DNA from: JBNKHH01 sp050290245
GTDB taxonomy: Bacteria; Pseudomonadota; Alphaproteobacteria; Rhodobacterales; Rhodobacteraceae
Assembly (NCBI GenBank): GCA_050290245.1
Contig: JBNKHH010000064.1
Location: 1 to 64,000 of the forward strand
DNA length: 64,000 nucleotides
Direction of reading: 5' to 3'
How positions within the stretch are numbered: the stretch's first letter is position 1; every line of letters starts with the position of its first letter. The notes under the pieces were generated by a model, which was not told where the DNA came from, searched no databases, and saw nothing but the letters and a program-made list of their open reading frames with translations. Position numbers and translations under genes: made by a program. Positions 34,906-43,796 of this stretch are shown piece by piece.

Positions 34906-36366
34906 ATGACTGCAGACCCGAAGCCCACAGCCTCGCACTTCATCAACGGCGCCTATATCGATGACACGACCGGCACGCCGATCCCCGTGATCTACGCAGC
35001 CACCGGCGAAAAGATCGCACAGGTCCACGCCGCCACGCCCGCAATCGTCAACCGTGCGCTGGCTGCCGCCCAGGCGGCCCAGCCCGCCTGGGCCGCCATG
35101 ACCGGGACCGAACGTGGACGCATCCTGCGCCGCGCCGCCGACATCATCCGCAAAAGGAACCGCGAGCTTTCCGAACTTGAAACCCTTGACACCGGCAAAC
35201 CCCTGCAGGAAACGCTGGTCGCCGACGCCACCTCCGGCGCCGACGCCCTGGAATACTTTGGTGGCCTCGCTGGCAGCCTGACCGGCGAGCACATCCCCCA
35301 GCCCGGCGGCGATTTCGTCTACACCGTGCGCGAGGCTCTTGGTGTCTGCGTCGGCATCGGCGCCTGGAACTATCCGACCCAGATCGCATGTTGGAAAGCC
35401 GCCCCGGCGCTCGCCTGCGGCAACACGATGGTCTTCAAACCTTCGGAATCCACACCGCTCTGCGCCCTCAAAGTCGCAGAAATCCTGACCGAGGCCGGTG
35501 CCCCTCCCGGCGTCTTCAACGTCGTGCAGGGCATGGGCGAAGTCGGCGCGGCCCTATCGACCGACGCCCGTGTCGCCAAGGTCTCGCTGACCGGCTCGGC
35601 CCCGACCGGCAAGAAAGTCTACGCCGCCGCCGCCGCAGGAATGAAGCACGTCACCATGGAACTGGGCGGCAAATCCCCCCTGATCATCTTCGACGACGCC
35701 CATCTCGACAACGCCGTCGGCGGCGCGATTCTCGGCAACTTCTATTCCACCGGACAGGTCTGCTCGAACGGCACCCGCGTCTTCGTGCAAAAGGGCATCA
35801 AGGAGGCCTTCCTCGCCCGCCTGACCGAACGCCTCGGCAACGCCGTCCTCGGCGACCCGCTGGACGAGGACACAAACTTCGGACCCATGGTCAGCGAGGC
35901 CCAGCTTCAGATCGTCGAAGGCTACATCGCCAAGGGCATCGAAGAAGGCGCGCAGCTTGCCCACGGCGGCCACCGCCTGAACCGCCCCGGCCACTGGATC
36001 GAACCGACCGTCTTTGCAGACGTCACCGACAACATGACCATCGCGCGCGAAGAAATCTTCGGCCCTGTCCTGTCGGTCCTCGACTTCAAAGACGAGGACG
36101 AGGTTATCGCCCGTGCCAACGACACCGAGTTCGGCCTGGCAGGCGGCGTCTTCACCCAGGACCTGACCCGCGCCCACCGCGTCATCGGCCGGATCGAAGC
36201 CGGAAGCTGCTATATCAACACCTACAACCTTGCGCCGGTCGAAGCCCCGTTTGGCGGCGTAAAAGCGTCCGGCGTCGGTCGGGAAAACTCGAAAGAGGCC
36301 ATCAACCACTACAGCCAGGTCAAATCCGTCTATGTCGCTCTGAACGATGTGGAGGCGCCTTTCTGA
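34906..36366 (+). CDS. betB: betaine-aldehyde dehydrogenase BetB
   Basis: A 486-residue aldehyde dehydrogenase that oxidises betaine aldehyde to glycine betaine with NAD(P)+. The general base Glu is in MELGGKSPLIIF and the nucleophile Cys in STGQVCSNGTRV, with cofactor-binding GSAPTGKKVYAAAA between. It ends in the typical GREN...INHYSQVKSVYV. Two starts are possible, 34900 and 34906; the second sits seven bases after GGGGAG. Its stop overlaps the next gene by one base. Confidence 0.96.
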   Translation: MTADPKPTASHFINGAYIDDTTGTPIPVIYAATGEKIAQVHAATPAIVNRALAAAQAAQPAWAAMTGTERGRILRRAADIIRKRNRELSELETLDTGKPLQETLVADATSGADALEYFGGLAGSLTGEHIPQPGGDFVYTVREALGVCVGIGAWNYPTQIACWKAAPALACGNTMVFKPSESTPLCALKVAEILTEAGAPPGVFNVVQGMGEVGAALSTDARVAKVSLTGSAPTGKKVYAAAAAGMKHVTMELGGKSPLIIFDDAHLDNAVGGAILGNFYSTGQVCSNGTRVFVQKGIKEAFLARLTERLGNAVLGDPLDEDTNFGPMVSEAQLQIVEGYIAKGIEEGAQLAHGGHRLNRPGHWIEPTVFADVTDNMTIAREEIFGPVLSVLDFKDEDEVIARANDTEFGLAGGVFTQDLTRAHRVIGRIEAGSCYINTYNLAPVEAPFGGVKASGVGRENSKEAINHYSQVKSVYVALNDVEAPF

Positions 36367-37016
36367 TGCCCGATCTCACCGTCTATGGCCGCGCCACTTC
36401 GTCGAATGTTCAGGCCGTCATGTGGGGCCTGGCCGAACTCGGCATCACGCCGGCACGTCTGAACTATGGCTTGACGTTTGGCGGCACCGACACGCCCGAG
36501 TACCGCGCCATGAACCCCAACGGCCTGGTCCCCGTCCTGAAAGACGACGACCTGACAGTATTCGAAAGCTGCGCCATCCTGCGCTACGCCGCCGCCCGCT
36601 ACGGCGATGGCGGCGCCTTCTGGCCTGCCGACCCAGCCAAACGCGCAACCATCGACCAATGGGCCGAATGGGGCAAGACCAGCTTTTGCAGCCGCTTCAC
36701 GGGGCCGGTCTTCTGGATCGCCTACCGCACCCGGCCCGAAAACCGCGACGAAGCGGCTCTCGCCGAAGGGATCGAGGCTTTCGACGCATCGACCGCCATT
36801 CTGGAAGATCAACTCCATGATCGCGACTACGTCTGCGGCGACACCTTGACCCTTGCCGACATCGTCATCGGCCACGTCCTGTATCGCTATTTCGACATCG
36901 ACATTCCGCGGCCTGCCCGCCCGAACGTCCAGGCCTATTACAACCGGCTGAGGACGCGCCCCGCGTACGCCGAGCATGTCATGGTCAACTACGACATCTT
37001 GAAAGACACCATCTGA
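36366..37016 (+). CDS. glutathione S-transferase family protein in bet operon
   Basis: A 216-residue GST with N-domain motifs TVYGRATSSNVQAVMWGLAE, NPNGLVPVL and FESCAILRYAAARY, and a C-domain ending TLADIVIGHVLYRYF. Single-base overlaps with betB upstream and betA downstream show it is an integral operon member. It is only distantly like the other GST in this locus (31096-31725). Possible roles are glutathione-dependent handling of toxic betaine aldehyde or protection against it; neither is proved. Confidence 0.92.
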   Translation: MPDLTVYGRATSSNVQAVMWGLAELGITPARLNYGLTFGGTDTPEYRAMNPNGLVPVLKDDDLTVFESCAILRYAAARYGDGGAFWPADPAKRATIDQWAEWGKTSFCSRFTGPVFWIAYRTRPENRDEAALAEGIEAFDASTAILEDQLHDRDYVCGDTLTLADIVIGHVLYRYFDIDIPRPARPNVQAYYNRLRTRPAYAEHVMVNYDILKDTI

Positions 37017-38659
37017 TGGAAGCCGACTACGTCATCGTCGGCGCAGGCTCCGCAGGCTGCGCCCTGGCCTACCGCCTGTCCGAGGCCGGGAAATCCGTGG
37101 TCGTCGTGGAGTACGGCGGTTCGGACCGTGGGCCTCTAATTCAGATGCCGGGCGCACTCTCCTACCCGATGAACATGGCGCTCTATGACTGGGGCTATCG
37201 TTCAGAACCCGAGCCACACCTGGGAGGCCGCCGCATGGCAGTGCCGCGCGGAAAAGTCATCGGAGGGTCATCATCAGTCAACGGCATGGTCTATGTCCGC
37301 GGCCACGCCCATGACTTCGACACATGGGCACAGATGGGCGCGACCGGCTGGAGCTTTGCCGACGTCCTGCCCTACTTCAAACGCATGGAAACCTGGCATG
37401 GCCCCGACGCCTCGGACTGGCGCGGCACTGACGGCCCCCTGCACGTTTCCCGTGGCCCCCGCGAAAACCCGCTTTACCATGCCTTTGTCGAGGCCGGGCA
37501 ACAGGCAGGCTACGAGATCACCGCCGACTACAACGGCGAGAAACAAGAAGGCTTCGGCCCGATGGAGCAGACCGTCTGGAAAGGTCAGCGTTGGTCGGCA
37601 GCCAATGCCTATCTGAAACCGGCTCTCAAGCGACCCAACTGCACGCTCGTCAACGGTCTCGCCAAGCGCATCATCATCGAGAATGGCCGCGCCACGGGCG
37701 TGGAACTGACCGAAAGCCTCACTTCCCGCGTCACCGCACGTGACGAGGTGATTGTCGCCGCCTCGGCCATCAATTCCCCCAAGCTCCTGATGCTCTCTGG
37801 CATCGGCCCGGCCCAACATCTCGCAGCCCATGGCATTCCCGTCGCCGCCGACCGTCCCGGCGTCGGCCAGAACCTGCAGGACCATCTCGAAGTCTACTTC
37901 CAGATGGCCGCCAGCCAGCCAATCACGCTGTTCAGATACTGGAATCTTTTCGGAAAAGCGCTCGTCGGCGCCCAGTGGCTGTTCACCCGCAAAGGTCCGG
38001 GCGCTTCGAACAACTTCGAAAGCGCTGGCTTCATCCGTTCACGGGCCGGAATCGACTACCCGGATATCCAGTTTCACTTCCTGCCGCTTGCGGTGCGTTA
38101 CGACGGCAAATTCGTCGCCTCCGGCCATGGTTTCCAGGCCCACGTCGGTCCAATGCGCTCACCCTCGCGCGGCGCGGTTACGCTGCGTTCCGCCACGCCG
38201 ACCGAGGCGCCCGAGATCCGTTTCAACTACATGTCGATCGAACAGGACTGGATCGACTTCCGCCAGGCCCTGCGCCTCACGCGCGAAATCTTCGCCCAAC
38301 CTGCCTTCGCCCCCTTCACCGACCGCGAGCTTCAGCCTGGCGCGGAGGCCACAACCGATGAGGCCCTCGACGCCTTCATCCGCGACCATGCCGAAAGCGC
38401 CTATCACCCCTGCGGCACCTGCCGCATGGGTGCGGCCAGCGACCCGATGGCCGTCGTCGACCCGGAGGCCCGCGTCATCGGCGTCGACGGCCTGCGCGTC
38501 GCCGACAGCTCGATCTTCCCCCAGATCACCAACGGCAACCTGAATGGCCCTTCGATCATGGTGGGCGAGAAGGTGGCGGATCATGTACTTGGGAGGCGCC
38601 TGCCAAAAGACGAAGCCCAGCCCTGGGTGCACCCGGACTGGGCTTTGGAACAGAGGTAG
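37016..38659 (+). CDS. betA: choline dehydrogenase BetA
   Basis: A 547-residue GMC-family flavoenzyme oxidising choline to betaine aldehyde. The FAD-binding motif DYVIVGAGSAGCALAYRL starts at residue 3, GMC signature 1 is around RGKVIGGSSSVNGMVYVRG, and signature 2 around AINSPKLLMLSGIGPA. The catalytic His region AYHPCGTCRMG and C-terminal NGNLNGPSIMVGEK are present. It is the last gene of betI-C-B-gst-A and is followed closely by a convergent metalloprotease gene. Confidence 0.96.
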   Translation: MEADYVIVGAGSAGCALAYRLSEAGKSVVVVEYGGSDRGPLIQMPGALSYPMNMALYDWGYRSEPEPHLGGRRMAVPRGKVIGGSSSVNGMVYVRGHAHDFDTWAQMGATGWSFADVLPYFKRMETWHGPDASDWRGTDGPLHVSRGPRENPLYHAFVEAGQQAGYEITADYNGEKQEGFGPMEQTVWKGQRWSAANAYLKPALKRPNCTLVNGLAKRIIIENGRATGVELTESLTSRVTARDEVIVAASAINSPKLLMLSGIGPAQHLAAHGIPVAADRPGVGQNLQDHLEVYFQMAASQPITLFRYWNLFGKALVGAQWLFTRKGPGASNNFESAGFIRSRAGIDYPDIQFHFLPLAVRYDGKFVASGHGFQAHVGPMRSPSRGAVTLRSATPTEAPEIRFNYMSIEQDWIDFRQALRLTREIFAQPAFAPFTDRELQPGAEATTDEALDAFIRDHAESAYHPCGTCRMGAASDPMAVVDPEARVIGVDGLRVADSSIFPQITNGNLNGPSIMVGEKVADHVLGRRLPKDEAQPWVHPDWALEQR

Positions 38660-38686
38660 GGCCCATATTTCAGGGCGCGTTTGATC

Positions 38687-40024
38687 TTAGGCGACCCCAT
38701 AATCGAAGTCATAAGAATCGTGCACATAATCGACAGACCAATCAACCACGTAACCAAGGTCCTCAAGAACCGCGAGACTGGTGTCGGATAGATAGACCGC
38801 ATCACTGTTAGTAAGGTCGATCCATCCGGTCATCAGTTCAAACGCGAAATCATCATCGATGAGAACGCCAAGCGGATCGTTGGCATGAACCGCCAGGTCG
38901 GTTTCCCAATGGCCGCCCGCAGTGCCACTCCCGCCGCTGTCCTCGGCAGCCAGCTTGGGCATCTTGCCACCATCGGACGAGAACTCTGCATTGTAAGCCG
39001 TATTGGCCGACGCGCCGGTATAATCACCCTTCCTGTTGAAAAGATCGTGGTTCCACGGCGCGAAGATGCTGCTCTGTCCCCAAATCGTGCCAAAGCCAAG
39101 AACATGCATCATCTCGTGCGTGGCGATCAACGTCGCTTGTTCGATGGTCATGGTATTCAGGAAGTCTACGTCGATGGTCAGCGTTCCCATGCCCGGCAAG
39201 GCTTCTCCCGTGGTGCTTGCGCCGCCCGGCCAGAATTGGTCCGGCCCCGCCGCTGCGATCACGCCCGGGGAATAATCCCCGACCTCGATCTTGATCCAAA
39301 GGTCATCCCAATAGACCGACCCATCCGGCGGCGTAATCAGGCCATCCGCCTTGGCGACACCGTTGTCATCAACTTCGACAAAAAGCCCCTCCACGATGAA
39401 TTTAGTGAAGAAGTTCGCGGCATTAATGATGGCCTGCGACCAGATGGAACCTACATTGTCGACGAATTCGAGCGCGATATCAAATCCGGAAATCGCCTCG
39501 ATGGTGTCCGCGACAGACGCTTCCGTGCCCACGCGCTCGGCACCATCGCTGGAAAAGTAGAAGTTTGACGCATCAGCGCCAAGTTCCGCCGCGCTGCCCA
39601 CCGCAAGGTAAAGAGTGTCAGGCGTCTCTGAAATGCCCGGTTCCGGCGGGGGCGGATCGTCTTTCGGCTTGCCGCCACCATTGCCACCTCCTCCACCACC
39701 ACCGCCGCCGTCAGGCTTGCCAATATACATGGGTGCAACATCGGCAACGTCGGTCGAAAGCAACGACGAAGACGTTCCTGCAACCGATTGATCCGTCATG
39801 CCTTGGGTCGCCGGGCCTGCTACGTCGAACTCAAAAAAATCTATGATCAGATCAAATGGCACTTGGCCCTTGTCACCGGAGTCCCCTCCTGTGTCAGGTT
39901 CGTCCATAACAGATGTCGGTTCCGGGAAATTTCCAGCGTGACTTGGAAATCCCCCAGAAAAAATATCCGTCAGCTTATCGCCGAAAACAGACGTGAAATC
40001 GTCGGAAAAGACGCCCTTATTCAT
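38687..40024 (-). CDS. leishmanolysin-like (M8-type) zinc metalloprotease, hypothetical
   Basis: A 445-residue protein. ATHEMMHVLGFGTIWG near residue 305 is the HExxHxxGF zinc motif of leishmanolysin-like peptidases, and a downstream GGHWETDLAVH segment probably gives the third His ligand. A poly-Gly/Lys/Pro linker (residues about 105-130) separates an acidic N-terminal region from the catalytic part. No classical signal peptide or RTX repeats are visible, so the route of secretion is unknown. The Met at 40024 was chosen because GGGGGA lies upstream; a further Met at 40045 has no ribosome site. Composition is more acidic than the neighbours. Confidence 0.8.
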   Translation of the reverse strand: MNKGVFSDDFTSVFGDKLTDIFSGGFPSHAGNFPEPTSVMDEPDTGGDSGDKGQVPFDLIIDFFEFDVAGPATQGMTDQSVAGTSSSLLSTDVADVAPMYIGKPDGGGGGGGGGNGGGKPKDDPPPPEPGISETPDTLYLAVGSAAELGADASNFYFSSDGAERVGTEASVADTIEAISGFDIALEFVDNVGSIWSQAIINAANFFTKFIVEGLFVEVDDNGVAKADGLITPPDGSVYWDDLWIKIEVGDYSPGVIAAAGPDQFWPGGASTTGEALPGMGTLTIDVDFLNTMTIEQATLIATHEMMHVLGFGTIWGQSSIFAPWNHDLFNRKGDYTGASANTAYNAEFSSDGGKMPKLAAEDSGGSGTAGGHWETDLAVHANDPLGVLIDDDFAFELMTGWIDLTNSDAVYLSDTSLAVLEDLGYVVDWSVDYVHDSYDFDYGVA

Positions 40025-40137
40025 CCCACTTCCCCCTAGCAGCATCGTTGGCCTGTCGCCATCTTACCCTAGGGAAGCGAAATCTCCAAATTCCTCCGAA
40101 AAACAGACCGTTTCCATTTTCGCGGAACCCATTGAAA

Positions 40138-41376
40138 TCAGGCGGCCTTCTCCAGCCCGAACGCGTCGTGAAGCGCCTGGACAGCCAGTTCCATGTACTT
40201 GCGGTCGATCAGCACCGAAATCTTGATTTCGGATGTCGTGATAACCTTGATGTTGATGCCTTCGTCCTTCAGCGCCTTGAACATCTGCGCCGCCACACCG
40301 GCATGGCTGCGCATCCCGATGCCTACGACCGAGACCTTGGCAACGTCTTCATCGGTCACCAGTTCGGCATAATTCACATCACCCGAGGCCTTGACCGCCT
40401 CCATCGCCTGACGCGCCCGCGCCACCTGGTTCACCGGAAGCGAGAACGTCATGTCCGTGCGCCCGTCTTCCGAGATGTTCTGCACGATCATGTCTACGTT
40501 CACGCCCGCCTCGGACAGGGGCCCGAAAATCGCCGCCGCGATGCCCGGACGGTCGGCGACCGACAACAACGTCATCTTTGCCTCGTCCCGGCTGAACGCG
40601 ACGCCTGCAACCACATTGCTTTCCATGATGTCCTCCTCGGCACAGACCAGCGTGCCGGCATTGTCATCGTTATCTTCGAAACTGGACAGAACCCGCAGAC
40701 GTACGTTGTACCGCATCGCCAGTTCGACTGACCGCGTCTGCAAGACCTTGGCCCCGAGCGACGCCAACTCCAGCATTTCCTCGAACGCAATCTTGTCCAG
40801 CTTGCGCGCCTTCGACGTGATACGCGGGTCGGTCGTATAGACACCGTCCACGTCCGTATAGATATCGCAGCGCTCGGCGCCAAAGGCGGCAGCAAAAGCC
40901 ACGGCTGTCGTGTCCGAGCCGCCCCGGCCCAACGTGGTGACGCGCCCCTCCGGGCTGATCCCCTGGAATCCCGCGACAACGGCCACTCGCATGCCCTCGG
41001 CAAACTTGGCGTTGATGTTCTCGGTCGGGATTTCTTCGATCCGAGCCTGACTGTGAGCGCTGGTCGTCTTTAGCGGCACCTGCCAGCCCTGCCAGCTACG
41101 TGCCGGGACTTCCATTTCCTGAAGTGTCAGTGCCATCAGACCGGCCGTCACCTGTTCGCCGGACGATACCACCGCGTCATACTCGCGCGCATCGTACAGC
41201 TTCGAGGTTTCTTCGACCCAACCGACCAGTTCGTTCGTCTTGCCAGACATGGCCGAAACGATGACGATCACGTCGTAGCCGTTGGCAACTTCGCGGCCCA
41301 CGCGCTTGGCGGCACGCCGGATGCGATCGAGCGTGGCGACGGATGTGCCGCCGAATTTCATGACGAGAATGGGCAA
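40138..41376 (-). CDS. lysC: aspartate kinase LysC
   Basis: A 412-residue aspartokinase, the first step to lysine, threonine and methionine. The N-terminal LVMKFGGTSVATLDRI motif binds phosphate, LGRGGSDTTAVAFAAAFGAE follows near residue 170, and two C-terminal ACT domains (residues about 265-400) give feedback control. Length is typical of the monofunctional Lys/Thr-sensitive enzyme. The Met at 41376 starts MPILVMKFGG. It lies 36 bases downstream of cobB on the same strand. Confidence 0.97.
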   Translation of the reverse strand: MPILVMKFGGTSVATLDRIRRAAKRVGREVANGYDVIVIVSAMSGKTNELVGWVEETSKLYDAREYDAVVSSGEQVTAGLMALTLQEMEVPARSWQGWQVPLKTTSAHSQARIEEIPTENINAKFAEGMRVAVVAGFQGISPEGRVTTLGRGGSDTTAVAFAAAFGAERCDIYTDVDGVYTTDPRITSKARKLDKIAFEEMLELASLGAKVLQTRSVELAMRYNVRLRVLSSFEDNDDNAGTLVCAEEDIMESNVVAGVAFSRDEAKMTLLSVADRPGIAAAIFGPLSEAGVNVDMIVQNISEDGRTDMTFSLPVNQVARARQAMEAVKASGDVNYAELVTDEDVAKVSVVGIGMRSHAGVAAQMFKALKDEGINIKVITTSEIKISVLIDRKYMELAVQALHDAFGLEKAA

Positions 41377-41412
41377 GGTGGCCTCGGGTCTCAGCGAAAA
41401 GTCGTGGCTCTC

Positions 41413-42114
41413 TTACGGCGCTGCGCCATCGGGCGCAAGCAGTGCCTCTACCCAGATTGGCACCACCTCGCTGGCTGGCCCGGTGATATGCTCGTCGAAC
41501 ATCGCCGCCACATCCGATCGCTCCAAGTTGATCTCGACCGTCCGCGCACCGAACCGTCGCGCCTCGGCCACGAAACCGGCAGCCGGATAGACCTGACCGC
41601 TGGTCCCAATGGCAGCGAAAAGATCCGCCGTTTCAAGATGCCCCGCGATCTCCTCCATATGCACCGGCATCTCGCCGAACCAGACGATATCGGGCCGCGT
41701 CGCCTCCCGATGGCACGACGGACATGGATCATCGGCGAACATTTCTGCCGGAGCCTCCCAGCCGTGCCCGCAGGCCGCGCAGCAGGCCCGATCCAGCCGC
41801 CCGTGCATGTGGATCGCCACGGCACCCGCCGCTTCGTGCAAGGCGTCGACGTTTTGCGTCACGATCACCACCTCGCCCGGATGGTTCGCCTGCAAGCGCG
41901 CCAGCGCAAAATGCGCCGCATTAGCCGAGGCTGACCGCGCATTGCGACGTCGCGCGTTATAGAAATCGTGGACCTTCACCGGATCGCGGGCAAAGCCCTC
42001 GGGGGTCGCGACCTCCTGCAGGTCGTATTTGGTCCACAACCCATCCTTGTCCCGAAAGGTGCCCAGCCCGCTGTCCGCCGACACCCCCGCCCCTGTCAGG
42101 ATGAAAATCTTCAT
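41413..42114 (-). CDS. cobB: NAD-dependent protein deacylase (sirtuin, CobB type)
   Basis: A 233-residue sirtuin. The NAD site is FILTGAGVSADSGLGTFRDKDGLW, TQNVDALHEAAG and the catalytic His in IHMHGRLDRACCAACGH follow, and Cys pairs CCAACG and CPSCH bind structural zinc. Sirtuins remove acetyl or succinyl groups from protein lysines. The Met at 42114 lies seven bases after AGAGGG; an alternative Met is two codons upstream. It is divergent from the phosphatase gene. Confidence 0.93.
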   Translation of the reverse strand: MKIFILTGAGVSADSGLGTFRDKDGLWTKYDLQEVATPEGFARDPVKVHDFYNARRRNARSASANAAHFALARLQANHPGEVVIVTQNVDALHEAAGAVAIHMHGRLDRACCAACGHGWEAPAEMFADDPCPSCHREATRPDIVWFGEMPVHMEEIAGHLETADLFAAIGTSGQVYPAAGFVAEARRFGARTVEINLERSDVAAMFDEHITGPASEVVPIWVEALLAPDGAAP

Positions 42115-42175
42115 GCTCATTCCCTCTGTCAGGCATGGATGCTACCCAGACGGCACACCGAAGGAAAGAAAGCCC

Positions 42176-42613
42176 ATGCGCCTCCTCTGCGTCTGCCTTG
42201 GCAACATCTGCCGATCTCCAACCGCCGAAGCCGTCCTGCGCCAGATGGGTGGCGAAAGAGTCACGGTCGACAGCGCGGGCACGTCGGACTGGCACATTGG
42301 CAAGCCGCCCTATGAACCGGCGATTGAGGCAGCCGCCATGCGCGGCTATGACCTGGCGCCCCTTCGCGCCCGCCAGATCACCCCTGCCGATTTCGACACC
42401 TCCGACCTGATCCTCGCCATGGATGAAAGCAACCTGTCGGATATCGAAAAGCTTCGGCCAGTCCACAGTGACACACCCGTTCGTCTTTTTCTGGACTTTG
42501 CCCCCGAGACCGGCTGCACCGAGGTTCCCGATCCATATTACACGCGGGATTTCGACGAGGCGCTCGAGCTGATCGAGGCTGCCGCACGGGGCCTCCTGGC
42601 AACGCTCGATTGA
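42176..42613 (+). CDS. low molecular weight protein-tyrosine-phosphatase
   Basis: A 145-residue LMW-PTP. The P-loop VCLGNICRSPTAEAV (CX5R(S/T)) lies near residue 5 and the acid Asp in EVPDPYYTRD near residue 118. It dephosphorylates tyrosine residues, or arsenate in related enzymes; the DPYY form indicates a phosphatase. AAGGAAAG precedes the start. It ends 13 bases before a convergent hypothetical gene. Confidence 0.94.
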   Translation: MRLLCVCLGNICRSPTAEAVLRQMGGERVTVDSAGTSDWHIGKPPYEPAIEAAAMRGYDLAPLRARQITPADFDTSDLILAMDESNLSDIEKLRPVHSDTPVRLFLDFAPETGCTEVPDPYYTRDFDEALELIEAAARGLLATLD

Positions 42614-42626
42614 TCGACGAGACCGC

Positions 42627-42929
42627 CTAATTCTGGCAATAAATCCGGGCGGTCTCCGTGAACGCCATGTAACGCTCCCAGAACACCTCATCGCCGCGCC
42701 TGCCCGACGTCCTCACCTTCTGTGCTTTTTCCGGATCCTCAAAAAAATCCGCAGCACGTTTCTGGTCCTTGGCTGAAAGGGTGACATTCGCCGCCCCCTG
42801 CAGGCAGCCGCATATGCTGCGCAGGCCCTTGCCACGCTCCGAAGCCAGGCAAGCGCGCTCAATCGGCGCTGCGACGGCGGGTATAGCCGTCAACGTCAGC
42901 ACGACAAAGCAGGCAGTGCGTGTTTTCAT
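42627..42929 (-). CDS. secreted hypothetical, four-Cys family
   Basis: A 100-residue protein with a signal peptide (residues about 1-20, ending AVAAPI). The mature part contains ACLASERGKGLRSICGCLQ and ends IYCQN, with Cys residues likely paired in the periplasm, and AANVTLSAKDQKRAADFFEDP between them. It is a small family common in roseobacters; I do not recognise its function. It is divergent from the lipoprotein gene at 43112. Confidence 0.8.
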   Translation of the reverse strand: MKTRTACFVVLTLTAIPAVAAPIERACLASERGKGLRSICGCLQGAANVTLSAKDQKRAADFFEDPEKAQKVRTSGRRGDEVFWERYMAFTETARIYCQN

Positions 42930-43111
42930 TGCCTCCCCGGCGGATTTCCTGTCGCAAGAGTGCCACAGCGCCCGCGTTCACGCGACGATTTTTTGCAGTA
43001 TTCCGCCCACTCCTCGGGGACGGGCACCATATGCACACAAGATATGGAATTCTGCGCCAAGATCTGCCAATCTGCCGCCACAGATAAAAAACAAAACGAA
43101 CGAGGCACAAG

Positions 43112-43717
43112 ATGGACCGTCGCACAGTGATCACAGGCGGAGCAGCCGCCCTGCTGGCCGGATGCTCCGGCAATTGGAATGTGGGGTACGACCATAACCT
43201 TGACCCGGCGGTAACGCGCACATGGAACCTGCGAGACGTCATCGCGATCGTTCCCGACAGCCTCAAGGTGTCGAACGCCAACACCTTTGCGCCCGCTGCG
43301 GACATTGTCTGGCACGGCGAACCCTATGGTGATCGCCGCGCTCAGGTCGCGGCCATCATCGACGATGGGATCACCGAGGGCTGCAGCGAACTTCTCGGCA
43401 CCCGTCCCGTCACGATCACGGCCAGCGTTCGCCGCTTCCACGGTGTGACACCCGCAGCCGTGGCCCGGGCGCCAGCGGCCGTCCATAACATCAACTACGT
43501 GATCCGCGTGATCGACGCCGACACAGGCATCCCGCTGACCGAAGAGCAAGAGATCAATGCCGACCTCGAAGCGCTGGTCGGCGCTTCGGCTATCGCAGGG
43601 GCGATCAACGGCAACACCCAACGTGTGCGCATCGTCAATCACATTGCGGCTGTCACGCGCGGCTGGCTGGGTTTCGGCCCCGACCAGCGCAGGACCTTCG
43701 CAAGCATCGGTCGCTAG
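43112..43717 (+). CDS. lipoprotein of unknown function (DUF6778-like)
   Basis: A 201-residue lipoprotein: MDRRTVITGGAAALLAGC gives a lipobox LAGC with Cys18, so the mature protein is membrane-anchored. The body is soluble, with a repeated valine-rich strand pattern (VTITASVRRFHGV, INYVIRVIDADTG), and ends RRTFASIGR. It resembles a Rhodobacterales DUF6778-type family. Function unknown. pth follows 79 bases downstream on the same strand. Confidence 0.82.
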   Translation: MDRRTVITGGAAALLAGCSGNWNVGYDHNLDPAVTRTWNLRDVIAIVPDSLKVSNANTFAPAADIVWHGEPYGDRRAQVAAIIDDGITEGCSELLGTRPVTITASVRRFHGVTPAAVARAPAAVHNINYVIRVIDADTGIPLTEEQEINADLEALVGASAIAGAINGNTQRVRIVNHIAAVTRGWLGFGPDQRRTFASIGR

Positions 43718-43796
43718 AATATCCGGCCCTGCAAAAGGTCCTTCTCAAGACATGCGGTCCGGTGCCCAGGCTCCGGCCCGAAAGGAGCGGCACCCA

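Noticed and set aside
35388..36363. upstream part of a long frame that joins the GST at 36366
   Set aside because: The first 325 codons lie out of frame inside betB and are Arg-rich; the real gene starts at 36366.
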